DNA of 64,000 nt from Ruminococcus sp. (GCA_020860605.1 JAJBTZ010000090.1:310001-374000), one strand, 5' to 3'; shown: positions 52,245 through 61,188, counted from the stretch's first letter. Program-made: numbers and translations. Notes: generated by a model not told the origin, from the sequence alone.

Positions 52245-53575
52245 AGATGAATCTCCTTTTTGTCAAGAGTGAGAGTTTGTCCCTCCGTGGGGAGGATACG
52301 GCGTCCGATGTTTTCAGCATTTACGTTTTCGGGACGCTGGCTGTGGATAGGAACAAGTACCTTAGGCGAAACGGTGTCGATCATGTGCCTGAGATAATAC
52401 GGGATCGCGTGGCCACCAAGGCCAAGTCTTACGTATTGGATGCCCACCTTCTCTAAAAGGGACTGCATTTTCGGATATGAAGGATCATAGTCGCCTAATG
52501 GATAACCATCCATGTGAAGGTATACTTCGGCAATATCTCCTAAATCCAGAAGCTCATATGAGTTGCGGTACGGGAGCTGGAGGACGTAGTCGGAAGGATT
52601 CGAGTGGATTTCGTCTCTCGAAACAAGCTCTGCTCCGACAGGAACGGGTCTACCGTTAACGGTTTCTGAATAGACATAGAGCTTATCCTGCGGGAAGAAT
52701 TCGCCTAAGTAGTCAGCCTGAGCATTGTCGAGAACCAGCTTCCTACCATGCTTTTCAGCGAGATTATAGAGATTATGGATTCTTCCGACGTTTCTTTCGT
52801 AAGGGTTAATTATCACGAGGCTGTTGGAATTCGTGAGGATTCCGTCGACCTCATTTACAAGATCATATTCGGTTCTCGGCATCTCTTCAGGCTTTTCGAG
52901 AGTGAGCATGTCGAACTCGTCCCAGCTTGCGGTTGTGCCTTCGGTTATCATTATATCAATTCCGGCATCATGGCAGGTCTCGCCATAGCCTTCAGTGAGT
53001 TCTGGATTAAGCCCGTGGAAGCGGTAGTCGCCGGTGTAGGCGATGTTGCCATCGGGAGTTTCTATGATGAAGCCTGTCGCTCCCGTGCAGTCGTGGTCAA
53101 TCGGGAGGACGTTAACCTTCAGATCCTCCACAGTGAAGCTTTCGCCATAAGGAATTCCTATACAGTTTTTGTGGGCACGGTATGTAAACTCGCCCTGATT
53201 GCAGAGCTTACGATAAAGTCTCAGAGAATCTGTGCTCATATATACTGGGATATCAGGATCGAGCATGTCAAGACCACCCATGTGGTCGATATGCATGTGA
53301 GAAATTATGAAGAAGTGAGGCTTTTCGGTTTTGCCATAGGGTACACAGCCAATTTTTTCGGCAACTTCAGGCTCATAGATCCCATCTGAGGCAGGAAGAC
53401 GGCCGATTCTCACATAGTCTTCAGGGATGTGTCCCTCTCTGAGGTTGACGTTTGAGTCAATATCTTTCATGACAGTGAAGCCGAAATCGAACATCATGAC
53501 AGCTCTTTCGGTTTCTACTTTGATAAATGTACCGCCTATCACGTTTAGTCCTTTATAAAATGTTATCTTTGTCAT
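52241..53575 (-). CDS. Metallo-beta-lactamase fold hydrolase, RNase J-like
   Basis: A 444-residue metal hydrolase. Zinc ligands are in ISHMHIDHMGG (His93, His95, Asp97, His98), with IDHDCTGATGFI, AYTGDYRFHG and the late VPIHSQRPENV, which recalls the final histidine motif of RNase J. A beta-CASP-like insert occupies about residues 230-380. RNase J proper is longer (about 550) and has a C-terminal domain missing here, so the substrate may not be RNA. First gene of a three-gene overlapping operon with surE and queH. No convincing promoter was seen directly upstream. Confidence 0.8.
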   Translation of the reverse strand: MTKITFYKGLNVIGGTFIKVETERAVMMFDFGFTVMKDIDSNVNLREGHIPEDYVRIGRLPASDGIYEPEVAEKIGCVPYGKTEKPHFFIISHMHIDHMGGLDMLDPDIPVYMSTDSLRLYRKLCNQGEFTYRAHKNCIGIPYGESFTVEDLKVNVLPIDHDCTGATGFIIETPDGNIAYTGDYRFHGLNPELTEGYGETCHDAGIDIMITEGTTASWDEFDMLTLEKPEEMPRTEYDLVNEVDGILTNSNSLVIINPYERNVGRIHNLYNLAEKHGRKLVLDNAQADYLGEFFPQDKLYVYSETVNGRPVPVGAELVSRDEIHSNPSDYVLQLPYRNSYELLDLGDIAEVYLHMDGYPLGDYDPSYPKMQSLLEKVGIQYVRLGLGGHAIPYYLRHMIDTVSPKVLVPIHSQRPENVNAENIGRRILPTEGQTLTLDKKEIHL

Positions 53576-53606
53576 AGTATATATCTTTCAGATTAAGCTT
53601 AGGGTT

Positions 53607-53643
53607 CAAAAGGGACTCGCCTTTTGCGGCAAGTCCCTTTTTC
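53607..53643 (-). terminator. Terminator after the sugar ABC importer operon
   Basis: AAAGGGACTTGCC / GGCGAGTCCCTTT stem on the minus strand, with T-rich flanks. It separates the importer from the MBL operon; some read-through could supply the latter. Confidence 0.8.
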
Positions 53644-53674
53644 GTACTAATGATTACTGTAGACGATTACAGAG

Positions 53675-54970
53675 TTACTGCAAAATTCCGTTTACAAGAG
53701 CTGCAAGTTCATCAAGAGCAGTCTGTCCGTCAGCACCTGCAAGAACCAATTCCTCGAACTTGGAACCGATGTCGTTACGGACATCATAGCTTCCATCGAA
53801 GTTGAGTGACGAGAAGTAAGCATCCTGCTGAGCGTAGCAAGCCTGAGCAGCCTCGCTTGAAGCCATGTATTCCTGATACTCATCAGACTCGAAGCCTGAA
53901 GTACGGATAGGCATGTAACCAGTTGCCATAGCCCAGTATACAGTGTTCTCAGTGTTGGTAAGGAACTTGAGGTATTCCCAAGCAGCAGCCTGCTTGTTAA
54001 GGTCAGTGGTGAACATCATTACGTTGGTACCAGCAGTGTTAGCAGCCTTGGTGGTGTTGCCAGGGAGAGTGGAAACGCCGAGCTCATAGCCTTCGTTCAT
54101 GGTGATATAGGATACACCAGTGGAAGAGCCGACATAAGCACCAACGAGACAGTTGCCGAGAGGGCCAGAGAAGTAGAGATCCTCACCTACGAGACGAGCA
54201 TAGCCATTGTTGTAGAGGTCCATGAGGTAAGTGATAGCCTCGAGGCCTTCCTCGGTATCGAACTCTGCACCATCTTCGCTGATGTACTCAGCACCGTTCT
54301 GGAGAAGGGTTGCTTCGATAAGACCAGCAAGGTCATCGTAACCGAGAGAAACCATTCCGAGCTCGCTCTGGAAGGTCTGGCCGATAGTGATGAGGTCGTC
54401 CCAGGTCTCAGGAGCGGAAAGTCCGAGCTGATCGAAGAGGGTCTTGTTGTAGAAGTAGAGGTAAGTGGACTTGTTGAAAGGCATACCGCTGACGAAGCCG
54501 AACTCGCTGTTTTCATCACGATAGGATTCAAGGATATCCTCATAATCCATCTCGTCATAGTCTCTCTCAACATATGCATCAAGATGAACAAGCTTGTCAA
54601 GGTAAGATGTGACATAGTTGTTGTAAGCCTGTGAGAGATCGGGAAGAGTATCGGATGCTGCGCTTGCGGTGAGCTTGGTGGAAAGGTCAGTGTATGCGCC
54701 CTGGTTTACAAGGGTAACAGTGATTCCCCACTCGTTGGTTGCATTGAACTCATCGGTGATGGCAGTGAGAGCTTCTTCCTGCTTGTTCGACATTGCGTGC
54801 CAGAAGACGATTTCGCAAGCTTCAATATCTGCGCTATCAATGATCTGATCAGCCGTCGGAGTGGTGGTGCCACTACTTTCCTCATCGTTAGATGTGCTAC
54901 CACAAGCGGTGAGTACGCTGAGAAGCATCATAGCAGAGAGAAGCACGCAAAGAATTCTTTTCATTTTCAT
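53675..54970 (-). CDS. Extracellular sugar-binding lipoprotein of an ABC importer
   Basis: A 431-residue lipoprotein with lipobox SVLTAC (Cys23) and an acidic Ser/Thr linker. Family 1 solute-binding protein (UgpB/MalE type): EIVFWHAMSNKQEEALTAITDEFN is the first lobe, YFYNKTLFDQLGLSAPETWDDLI the hinge-adjacent motif, and NTAGTNVMMFTTDLNKQAAAWEYLKFL the C-terminal lobe. The closest named group is glycerol-3-phosphate-type UgpB, but ligands of these proteins in fibre degraders are commonly oligosaccharides. It is the last gene of the ugpC-A-E-B-like set. Confidence 0.92.
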   Translation of the reverse strand: MKMKRILCVLLSAMMLLSVLTACGSTSNDEESSGTTTPTADQIIDSADIEACEIVFWHAMSNKQEEALTAITDEFNATNEWGITVTLVNQGAYTDLSTKLTASAASDTLPDLSQAYNNYVTSYLDKLVHLDAYVERDYDEMDYEDILESYRDENSEFGFVSGMPFNKSTYLYFYNKTLFDQLGLSAPETWDDLITIGQTFQSELGMVSLGYDDLAGLIEATLLQNGAEYISEDGAEFDTEEGLEAITYLMDLYNNGYARLVGEDLYFSGPLGNCLVGAYVGSSTGVSYITMNEGYELGVSTLPGNTTKAANTAGTNVMMFTTDLNKQAAAWEYLKFLTNTENTVYWAMATGYMPIRTSGFESDEYQEYMASSEAAQACYAQQDAYFSSLNFDGSYDVRNDIGSKFEELVLAGADGQTALDELAALVNGILQ

Positions 54971-55004
54971 GTGATTTTTTCTCCTAACTTAAAGAATTTG
55001 TCCT

Positions 55005-55029
55005 GCTCACGATTTAGGATTCCGTGAGC
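55005..55029 (-). other. Hairpin between the permease and binding-protein genes
   Basis: GCTCACG / CGTGAGC 7-bp stem with an 11-base loop, located upstream of the binding-protein gene. Such hairpins often protect the more abundant binding-protein mRNA. Confidence 0.45.
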
Positions 55030-55060
55030 GTCGGTTTATATCGTAGACGAGGAAGTGCCA

Positions 55061-55933
55061 TCAGCCCTTAACGCCGCTGAAAGCAACGCCCTCGAGAACG
55101 TACTTACGGAGAACCAGGAAGAGGATTACAACAGGCATTACGAGCATACAAGATGCTGCCATTGTCAGCTGATAATCCGCGCCAGATTCAGTCTGGAACC
55201 TTACGAGTCCGATTGAGAGGACACGCATATTCGGGTCGTTGGTGACGAGCAAGGGCCAGAGGAAGGCGTTCCACGAGCTGATGAAGTTCAGTATCGCAAT
55301 GGAAGCCAGGCAACTCTTGTTCATCGGAACCATTATTTTAGCCATGAACTTGAAATCGCTGCATTTATCGACCTTTGCTGCCAGATAAAGCTCGTTCGGG
55401 ACCTGCTCGAAGAACTGGCTCAGGAGGTAAATGTAGAATACACTCGAGATGTAAGGAACAATCATGGAAGCGTAGGAATCTATCCATCCTAAGTTACTTA
55501 CCGTCTGGTAGTTGGTGATTATGAGCATTTCGCCTGGGATCATGAGTGTTGCCATGAAGATGGAGAACACGAGATTCTTTCCAGGGAAGTTCAGCCTCGA
55601 GAATGCAAATGCAGAAAGTGTGGAGGTGATGAGAACTCCAACAGTCGTGCAACATGCTACTATAACTGTATTGAGCAAATATCTTGCAAACGGTGCCGAG
55701 TTCCATGCTTCAACGTAGTTTGACCACTGTGGGATCGACGGGAAGAACACCGGCGGAATAGCATTGAGTTCCTGATAAGTCTTAAGACTTGAGAGTATCA
55801 TGTAGAGGAACGGAAGCAGTGTGAATACAGCTCCTAAGATGAGCACCGCATACTCCAAAACCTTTGTGGCTATTGCAGACGGCTTCATCTTGATATGCTG
55901 TGAATGAGTTTTCTTAGCTTTAGTCATTGTCAT
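55061..55933 (-). CDS. Carbohydrate ABC transporter permease (MalG/UgpE type)
   Basis: A 290-residue inner-membrane permease with six hydrophobic segments and the EAA motif ELYLAAKVDKCSDFKFMAKI (about 185-204), which docks with the ATPase. The N-terminus is basic and short. Its start overlaps the preceding permease gene by 4 bases. Forms the heterodimeric channel with the MalF-like protein. Confidence 0.93.
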   Translation of the reverse strand: MTMTKAKKTHSQHIKMKPSAIATKVLEYAVLILGAVFTLLPFLYMILSSLKTYQELNAIPPVFFPSIPQWSNYVEAWNSAPFARYLLNTVIVACCTTVGVLITSTLSAFAFSRLNFPGKNLVFSIFMATLMIPGEMLIITNYQTVSNLGWIDSYASMIVPYISSVFYIYLLSQFFEQVPNELYLAAKVDKCSDFKFMAKIMVPMNKSCLASIAILNFISSWNAFLWPLLVTNDPNMRVLSIGLVRFQTESGADYQLTMAASCMLVMPVVILFLVLRKYVLEGVAFSGVKG

Positions 55934-56874
55934 TTGCTCTTCACCTTATCCCTATCTCTCGTGACGTATCTCTCAATCATAGTGAAGACGAAGATAATCA
56001 CGAACAGTACGACTGCCGCAGCTGCTGCGATTCCGTAACGATAACTGTTGTAGAACTTCGTGTAAATGTAGTAAACAACCGTGATTGCGCTGTTTGCTGG
56101 TCCGGCACGGGTTCCTCCGAACAGAGAATAGACCTCGTTGTACACCTTGAAGGCGCTTATAAAGCCCATCATGAACGCATACACGATAATCGGTCTCATC
56201 TGAGGAACAGTGAGCTTGAAGAATACACGCATCTTCGGAGTTGAATCAACTCTTGCAGCTCTGTAAATATCCTGTGGAATCGTCTGAAGTCCCGAAAGGA
56301 AGATCAGAATGTTGAACGCAAGGCTCTTCCACACACTGAATATTATCAGAGCAGGCATGGCATATTTTGTCTCATTCAGCCACCCTATCGATTCTATTCC
56401 GAAAACATTGAGAATACTATTGATAAGACCATAGTTAGAGTTGAACATCCATCTCCAAACCAAGCCGATAGCGATAACGCTCGTTACGTATGGCAGGAAG
56501 TAAAGAGTCTGGAAGAGTGCCTTTCCTCTGACTACATCATTGATGAAGACAGCGATTATAAGGGAAAGAACAACCGAAATCGGAACTACGAAAACAACGT
56601 AGATGCCGGTGTTCTTGAGAGCTGCTAAGAATGTCTCATCAGCAAAGAGCTCCTTGTAGTTCTCAAGATTAATTGCTGTGTATGTGCCTTTGACGAGGTT
56701 GTAATCCTCCATAAAGCTCATTATGAATGTCTTTATGAGCGGATAAATCGTGAAGACACACAGTACGATAATTGATGGGAGAAGATAGAGGAAGCCTTTA
56801 AATGGTCTCAGCTTTCTTCTGACCGTGTAAACGGGAGACGAATAATCCTTCATGATACCCCTCCCCTTTATCAA
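55930..56874 (-). CDS. Carbohydrate ABC transporter permease (MalF/UgpA type)
   Basis: A 314-residue permease with six transmembrane segments; the EAA-type motif is in QDIYRAARVDSTPKMRVFFKLT (about 215-236). Overlaps its neighbours on both sides by 4 bases, so translation is coupled with the ATPase and the other permease. Confidence 0.93.
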   Translation of the reverse strand: MIKGRGIMKDYSSPVYTVRRKLRPFKGFLYLLPSIIVLCVFTIYPLIKTFIMSFMEDYNLVKGTYTAINLENYKELFADETFLAALKNTGIYVVFVVPISVVLSLIIAVFINDVVRGKALFQTLYFLPYVTSVIAIGLVWRWMFNSNYGLINSILNVFGIESIGWLNETKYAMPALIIFSVWKSLAFNILIFLSGLQTIPQDIYRAARVDSTPKMRVFFKLTVPQMRPIIVYAFMMGFISAFKVYNEVYSLFGGTRAGPANSAITVVYYIYTKFYNSYRYGIAAAAAVVLFVIIFVFTMIERYVTRDRDKVKSK

Positions 56875-57935
56875 ACCTTAGCGAGTGTCAGATTATCCTC
56901 GCTGAATATCATTAGCTGAGCACGTCTTACCTGGAGATTGAACTCGCTTCCCTGATAAAGTCTCTGATCAGAATGAGTGAGAAGTCTGAACGGAGTCTCT
57001 CCCAAGTGGAAGAATACCTGAAGCTCACGGCCAGTCATGAGAACTCTGTCAGCAGTTGCGGGAACACCGTCATCAACGAGCTCAAAGTGTTCGGGACGGA
57101 TGCCCATCTTATATGTACCATTAGGAATAGGAGTGAGCTTGTCCGCAAAGTCTGCTCTTGCTCTTACGAGGTTGCCACCTAAGAAGATGCCCTCATCGGT
57201 GACCTCACCGTCAAACATGTTGATCTGAGGAGTTCCAAGGAAGTTGGCAACGAAGGTGTTGACAGGATTCAAGTACATATCCTGTGGCTTTTCAAACTGC
57301 TGAAGGACGCCTGCATCCATAACCGCGATTCTATCGGAAATACTCATCGCTTCTTCCTGATCGTGGGTTACGAAGATGGTTGTGATCTTGACTTCCTGCT
57401 GAATACGGCGGATTTCCTCACGGGTTTCCACTCTCAGCTTTGCGTCAAGGTTAGACAAAGGCTCATCCAACAAAAGAACCTGGGGCTCCTTGACCAAAGC
57501 ACGGGCAATAGCTACACGCTGCTGCTGACCACCTGAAAGAGCCTTCGGCTTTCTCTGAAGAAGACCTTCGAGATGGACGATTTCAGCCATCGCTTCTGCA
57601 CGTTCCTTCGCCACTTTCTTAGGAACCTTTCGGTTGATTAGCGGGAACATTATGTTGTCAAGTACGCTCATATGGGGATAAAGAGCGTAGTTCTGGAAGA
57701 CGAGACCGATTTCTCTGTCCTCGGGAGGAATCCTCGTGACATCGGTATCGCCGAAAAGAATTGTACCCTCAGTGGGGTCTGTCAGACCGGAAAGCATAAA
57801 CAGTGTTGTCGACTTTCCACAGCCAGATGGTCCTAAAAGACCAACCAGCTCACCGCTCTCGATATCGAGCGTGAGACCGTCAACAGCTTTAAAATCACCG
57901 TACTTTTTGGTTAGACCTTGGATTGAAATTTTCAT
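56871..57935 (-). CDS. Sugar ABC transporter ATP-binding protein (UgpC/MsmK type)
   Basis: A 354-residue ATPase: Walker A GPSGCGKST (35-43), Q-loop LVFQNYALYPHM, signature LSGGQQQRVAIARAL (about 133-147), Walker B VLLLDEPLSNLDAKL (about 153-167), H-loop VTHDQEEAM, then a C-terminal OB-fold (TOBE) regulatory domain (about 240-354). This last domain is typical of MalK/UgpC. In Firmicutes one ATPase often serves several importers, but this one is encoded with its own permeases and binding protein. First gene of the operon, behind two promoters. Confidence 0.94.
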   Translation of the reverse strand: MKISIQGLTKKYGDFKAVDGLTLDIESGELVGLLGPSGCGKSTTLFMLSGLTDPTEGTILFGDTDVTRIPPEDREIGLVFQNYALYPHMSVLDNIMFPLINRKVPKKVAKERAEAMAEIVHLEGLLQRKPKALSGGQQQRVAIARALVKEPQVLLLDEPLSNLDAKLRVETREEIRRIQQEVKITTIFVTHDQEEAMSISDRIAVMDAGVLQQFEKPQDMYLNPVNTFVANFLGTPQINMFDGEVTDEGIFLGGNLVRARADFADKLTPIPNGTYKMGIRPEHFELVDDGVPATADRVLMTGRELQVFFHLGETPFRLLTHSDQRLYQGSEFNLQVRRAQLMIFSEDNLTLAKV

Positions 57936-57999
57936 TCAAGCACCTCTTATACACCGCTGAATTTTATCAGATGCCGGAAACCCGGTCATTGACACAATA

Positions 58000-58028
58000 A
58001 TAATACTATTTTGGGGGTTAAGTCTCAA
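58000..58028 (-). promoter_or_regulatory. Second (proximal) promoter of the sugar importer operon
   Basis: -35 TTGAGA (58023-58028), 17-base spacer, -10 TATTAT (58000-58005) on the minus strand, 65 bases from the ATPase start. Confidence 0.55.
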
Positions 58029-58185
58029 CTGCAGCCAGGTTAAGATTTTGTTAAATCGTCCTGACTTATGTTGAAATTCAAGCCCTACAGACTGTTATCT
58101 TCTTCTGATGATATATACAAGGTTCTAAGGGGGCCTTCAAACCATGGTGAAATTTAAATGTTATTCTGGCGACCCATTAGGTATA

Positions 58186-58214
58186 TTATATCCCTTATTT
58201 CTTCACTTGTCAAC
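58186..58214 (-). promoter_or_regulatory. Distal consensus promoter of the sugar importer operon
   Basis: TTGACA (58209-58214), 17-base spacer, TATAAT (58186-58191) on the minus strand, giving an approximately 245-base leader to the ATPase gene. The 374-base gene-free stretch 57936-58309 otherwise holds the proximal promoter and the pnp terminator. Confidence 0.85.
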
Positions 58215-58268
58215 CACTGAATCGTCATTAAATTTCAAAATTCGATTTTTCGTTGAAAATAAGAAAAT

Positions 58269-58304
58269 TGCACAGCGCTTGTCGTCAAGCACTGTGCATT
58301 TTTT
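58269..58304. terminator. Terminator after pnp
   Basis: TGCACAGCGCTTG / CAAGCACTGTGCA stem (one mismatch) with loop TCGT; T-run on both sides. Confidence 0.85.
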
Positions 58305-58309
58305 TAATA

Positions 58310-60451
58310 TCAGTCCTTCTTAGCTGCTCTTTTTGCAGCAAGGTCAATCAAAGCATCCTTACGGCTGAGGTTGAGTCTTCCCTGGTCGTCGATTTCAATG
58401 ACCTTGACGAGTATTTCGTCGCCAATCGACACTACGTCCTCGACCTTATTGACTCTCTGCATGTCGAGCTTGGAAATGTGGACCAAGCCGTCCTTGCCGG
58501 GAGCAATCTCGACGAATGCGCCGAAATTCATGATTCTTACGACTTTGCCCTTGTAGATAGCACCGATCTCAGGATCGAACGCGATCGTGTTAATGACGTT
58601 GATAGCGCCCTGAGCCTTTGCGAGGTCGAGACCAGAAACGAATACGTTGCCATCGCCGTTGATGTCGATCTTGACGTCGTAGTCAGCAGAAATCTTCTGG
58701 ATGACCTTTCCGCCAGAGCCGATGACTTCACGGATCTTGTCAGTGGGAACCTTGGTGGTGAGCATCTTGGGAGCCCATTTGGAGACCTGAGGTCTCGGAG
58801 CATCGATAGCCTTGGCCATAATCTCGTCAAGGATATAATCTCTTGCCTTGTGAGTCTTTGCAAATGCTTCCTCGATGATCTCGTAAGTAAGGCCGTCGAC
58901 CTTGATATCTACCTGGATAGCGGTGATGCCCTTGTGGGTTCCACCGACCTTGAAGTCCATATCGCCGAAGAAGTCCTCAAGACCCTGGATATCGACCATT
59001 GTTGCAAACGATCCATCTTCCTTGGTGATAAGACCGCAGGAAATACCTGCAACAGGAGCCTTTATAGGAACACCAGCATCCATGAGAGCCAGAGTTGAAC
59101 CACAGATGGAGCCCTGGGAAGTGGAACCATTGGAGGAAAGAACCTCGGAAACTACTCTTATAGCATATGGGAATTCTTCTACTGAAGGAAGAACAGGAAC
59201 CAAAGCCTTCTCGGCTAAAGCACCATGACCGATTTCACGGCGTCCGGGACCACGGGAAGCCTTGGTCTCGCCTACTGAGTAGGACGGGAAGTTATACTGA
59301 TGCATATATCTCTTCTCGGTCTCTTCATCAAGGCCGTCGAGCTTCTGGCACTCGCTTACGGGAGCCAGAGTTGCGATTGAGAGAACCTGAGTCTGGCCAC
59401 GGGTGAAGAGGCCTGAACCGTGAACTCTCGGGAGAAGTCCGACTTCAGCAGCCAGAGGACGGATCTGGTCGAGGGTTCTTCCGTCGACACGCTTGCCCTC
59501 ATAGAGCCAGTTGCGGACAATCTTCTTCTGAAGCTTATAGATGCACTCGTCGATCATTGCGATCTGCTCGGGATACTGCTCGTCATACTTGGCATGGATT
59601 GCATCCTTGATAGGCTGGAGTCTTGCTTCTCTTACGTTCTTGTCGTCAGTGTCAAGAGCGACCTTGACATCCTCAGCAGCCATCTCTTCGATAGCGTCAA
59701 AGAGATCGTGGTCAACTTCCATAGACTCGAATTCGAACTTGGGCTTGCCAATTTCAGCCTTGATGTCATTGATGAAGGCCACCATCTTCTGGATTTCCTT
59801 GTGGCCAGTCTTGATAGCGTTGAGCATCGTCTCATCGTCAACCTCGTCAGCGCCAGCTTCGATCATTACGATCTTCTCCATTGTTCCGGCAACGGTGAGG
59901 TTAAGGTGATTTCTCGAACGCTGCTCGAGAGTCGGGTTGAGGACGATTTCGCCGTCAACGAGACCTACGCTGATTCCTGCAATCGGGCCTGCCCACGGAA
60001 TATCCGAGATGGAAAGAGCGATTGAGGTTGCGAGCATACCTGTGATTTCAGGTGAGCAGTCGGGGTCTACTGACATAACGGTCATTACAACTGTCACGTC
60101 GTTACGCATATCCTTCGGGAACAAAGGACGAATCGGACGGTCGACCATTCTTGATGTTAAAATTGCCTTGTCGGAGGGCTTGCCCTCACGCTTTGTGAAG
60201 GAGCCAGGGATTCTTCCTACTGAATAGAGCTTCTCCTCGTAGTCAACCGAAAGCGGGAAGAAGTCGATGCCGTCTCTCGGCTTGACCGAGGCGGTGACGT
60301 TTGCCATGACGACAGTCTCACCATAGGTGACCCAGCAGGAGCCATTTGCGAGCTCACTGGTCTTTCCAGTTTCAACGGTGAGAGGACGTCCGGCAAAGGT
60401 GGTTTCGTACTTTCTGTACTTGTCAAACTTCTTGAGTTCTGACATTGCCAT
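58310..60451 (-). CDS. pnp: Polyribonucleotide nucleotidyltransferase (PNPase)
   Basis: 3'-5' exoribonuclease using phosphate; part of RNA degradation. The 713-residue protein has two RNase PH domains (GRIPGSFTKREGKPSDKAIL in the first; SNGSTSQGSICGSTLALMDAGVP in the second, with its catalytic region), a KH domain (IREVIGSGGKVIQKI, about 565-579) and an S1 domain (about 625-695). The start ATG 60451 follows GGAGG at a 10-base spacing. It lies downstream of rpsO with a long hairpin in the gap, as in the well-known rpsO-pnp operons of bacteria. Confidence 0.97.
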   Translation of the reverse strand: MAMSELKKFDKYRKYETTFAGRPLTVETGKTSELANGSCWVTYGETVVMANVTASVKPRDGIDFFPLSVDYEEKLYSVGRIPGSFTKREGKPSDKAILTSRMVDRPIRPLFPKDMRNDVTVVMTVMSVDPDCSPEITGMLATSIALSISDIPWAGPIAGISVGLVDGEIVLNPTLEQRSRNHLNLTVAGTMEKIVMIEAGADEVDDETMLNAIKTGHKEIQKMVAFINDIKAEIGKPKFEFESMEVDHDLFDAIEEMAAEDVKVALDTDDKNVREARLQPIKDAIHAKYDEQYPEQIAMIDECIYKLQKKIVRNWLYEGKRVDGRTLDQIRPLAAEVGLLPRVHGSGLFTRGQTQVLSIATLAPVSECQKLDGLDEETEKRYMHQYNFPSYSVGETKASRGPGRREIGHGALAEKALVPVLPSVEEFPYAIRVVSEVLSSNGSTSQGSICGSTLALMDAGVPIKAPVAGISCGLITKEDGSFATMVDIQGLEDFFGDMDFKVGGTHKGITAIQVDIKVDGLTYEIIEEAFAKTHKARDYILDEIMAKAIDAPRPQVSKWAPKMLTTKVPTDKIREVIGSGGKVIQKISADYDVKIDINGDGNVFVSGLDLAKAQGAINVINTIAFDPEIGAIYKGKVVRIMNFGAFVEIAPGKDGLVHISKLDMQRVNKVEDVVSIGDEILVKVIEIDDQGRLNLSRKDALIDLAAKRAAKKD

Positions 60452-60491
60452 GATAAAATATCCTCCTTAAAAATAGTGTTTTGGGTATTTT

Positions 60492-60568
60492 CAAGCGGAT
60501 GTTTTAGCAATAAGCTAAGGCTTTTTTAAGGCAAAAGGCCTTAACTTATTACTAAAAAACATCGCTTG
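60492..60568 (-). promoter_or_regulatory. Long hairpin in the pnp leader
   Basis: About 77 bases fold back: CAAGCG / CGCTTG at the base, then ATGTTTTAG with CTAAAAAACAT, CAATAAG with CTTATTA, and an apical TTAAGGC / GCCTTAA. It lies 40 bases upstream of pnp and resembles the position of the RNase III target by which E. coli PNPase limits its own mRNA. Confidence 0.6.
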
Positions 60569-60600
60569 TCAATACAGTTTCTTGTCCGTAAGACTTAATC

Positions 60601-60645
60601 AAAGGGCAGTAAGCCGCCGATTAAAGCCGCTACTGTCCCTGTTGA
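60601..60645 (-). terminator. Attenuating terminator-like hairpin after rpsO
   Basis: GGGACAGTA / TACTGCCC arms with inner GGC/GCC pairs on the minus strand, followed by TTTGATT. Probably partial, since pnp lies beyond. Confidence 0.55.
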
Positions 60646-60651
60646 TCCAGT

Positions 60652-60918
60652 TTACTTTCTCAAGCCGAGCTTTTCAACGATTTCACGGTAGCGGTTGACG
60701 TCCTTCTTCTTGAGATAGTTGAGAAGATTACGTCTTTTACCTACCATCTTGAGAAGTCCTCTTCTTGAATGATGGTCATTCTTATTCGCCTTGAGATGCT
60801 CGGTGAGGTCAGCAATTCTCTTGGTGAGAATAGCAATCTGAACCTCAGGTGAGCCGGTGTCGTTCTCGGACAGTCTGTAAGCCTCAATAATTTCGGCTTT
60901 TTCTTCTTTTCTGAGCAT
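60652..60918 (-). CDS. rpsO: 30S ribosomal protein S15
   Basis: Primary 16S rRNA-binding protein of the small-subunit platform; 88 residues, standard length. [24 protein letters not shown] and [22 protein letters not shown] are the hallmark segments. It precedes pnp. Its structured leader suggests feedback by S15 itself. Confidence 0.97.
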   Translation of the reverse strand: MLRKEEKAEIIEAYRLSENDTGSPEVQIAILTKRIADLTEHLKANKNDHHSRRGLLKMVGKRRNLLNYLKKKDVNRYREIVEKLGLRK

Positions 60919-60934
60919 TTGATAATACCTCTTT

Positions 60935-61035
60935 CAAAATTTCTTCCGCAAACATAGATAGTGGCAGGTATTTCTCCCAACCGGGCTAAATCCGCTACCC
61001 GAGTCAGCGGTATTACTGCATAAGAACTCAAGCCT
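60935..61035 (-). promoter_or_regulatory. Structured leader of rpsO, likely S15 autoregulatory RNA
   Basis: The minus-strand leader contains CCGCT-9 bases-AGCGG, an overlapping CGGG / CCCG pair, and outer GCAG / CTGC arms, which could fold as a multi-branched RNA ahead of the S15 start. Firmicutes S15 leaders are known to bind S15, but the precise class is not assigned here. Confidence 0.5.
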
Positions 61036-61050
61036 TACGCAGACTGATAT

Positions 61051-61079
61051 ATGTTATCATAAATTTTGCGTTTTGTAAA
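61051..61079 (-). promoter_or_regulatory. Promoter of rpsO-pnp
   Basis: -35 TTTACA (61074-61079), 17-base spacer, -10 TAACAT with a TG extension (61051-61056) on the minus strand. Confidence 0.6.
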
Positions 61080-61111
61080 GGGGTTTGAGGGGGATTTTGA
61101 AAAAAATTTTT

Positions 61112-61184
61112 TGAAACCACTCCACCACCTTCGGCGGTCTCAGGTCGGCAAAGCCGACCTGTCCTCTCACTAAGCGTAGGAGAG
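61112..61184. repeat. Intergenic palindromic repeat cluster
   Basis: Two hairpins in tandem after the repeat-protein gene: CAGGTCGGC-AAA-GCCGACCTG (61141-61161, perfect 9 bp) and CCTCTC...GAGAGG (61163-61184), preceded by CCACC..TTC..GGCGG. The style (ACCACTCCACC and GAGAGGCATTT edges) recalls dispersed intergenic repeats common in gut Firmicutes, but only one copy is in this window. Confidence 0.5.
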
Positions 61185-61188
61185 GCAT

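Noticed and set aside
52241..53575. Calling the MBL protein RNase J outright
   Set aside because: It lacks the C-terminal RNase J domain and is about 100 residues short; only fold-level similarity is supported.
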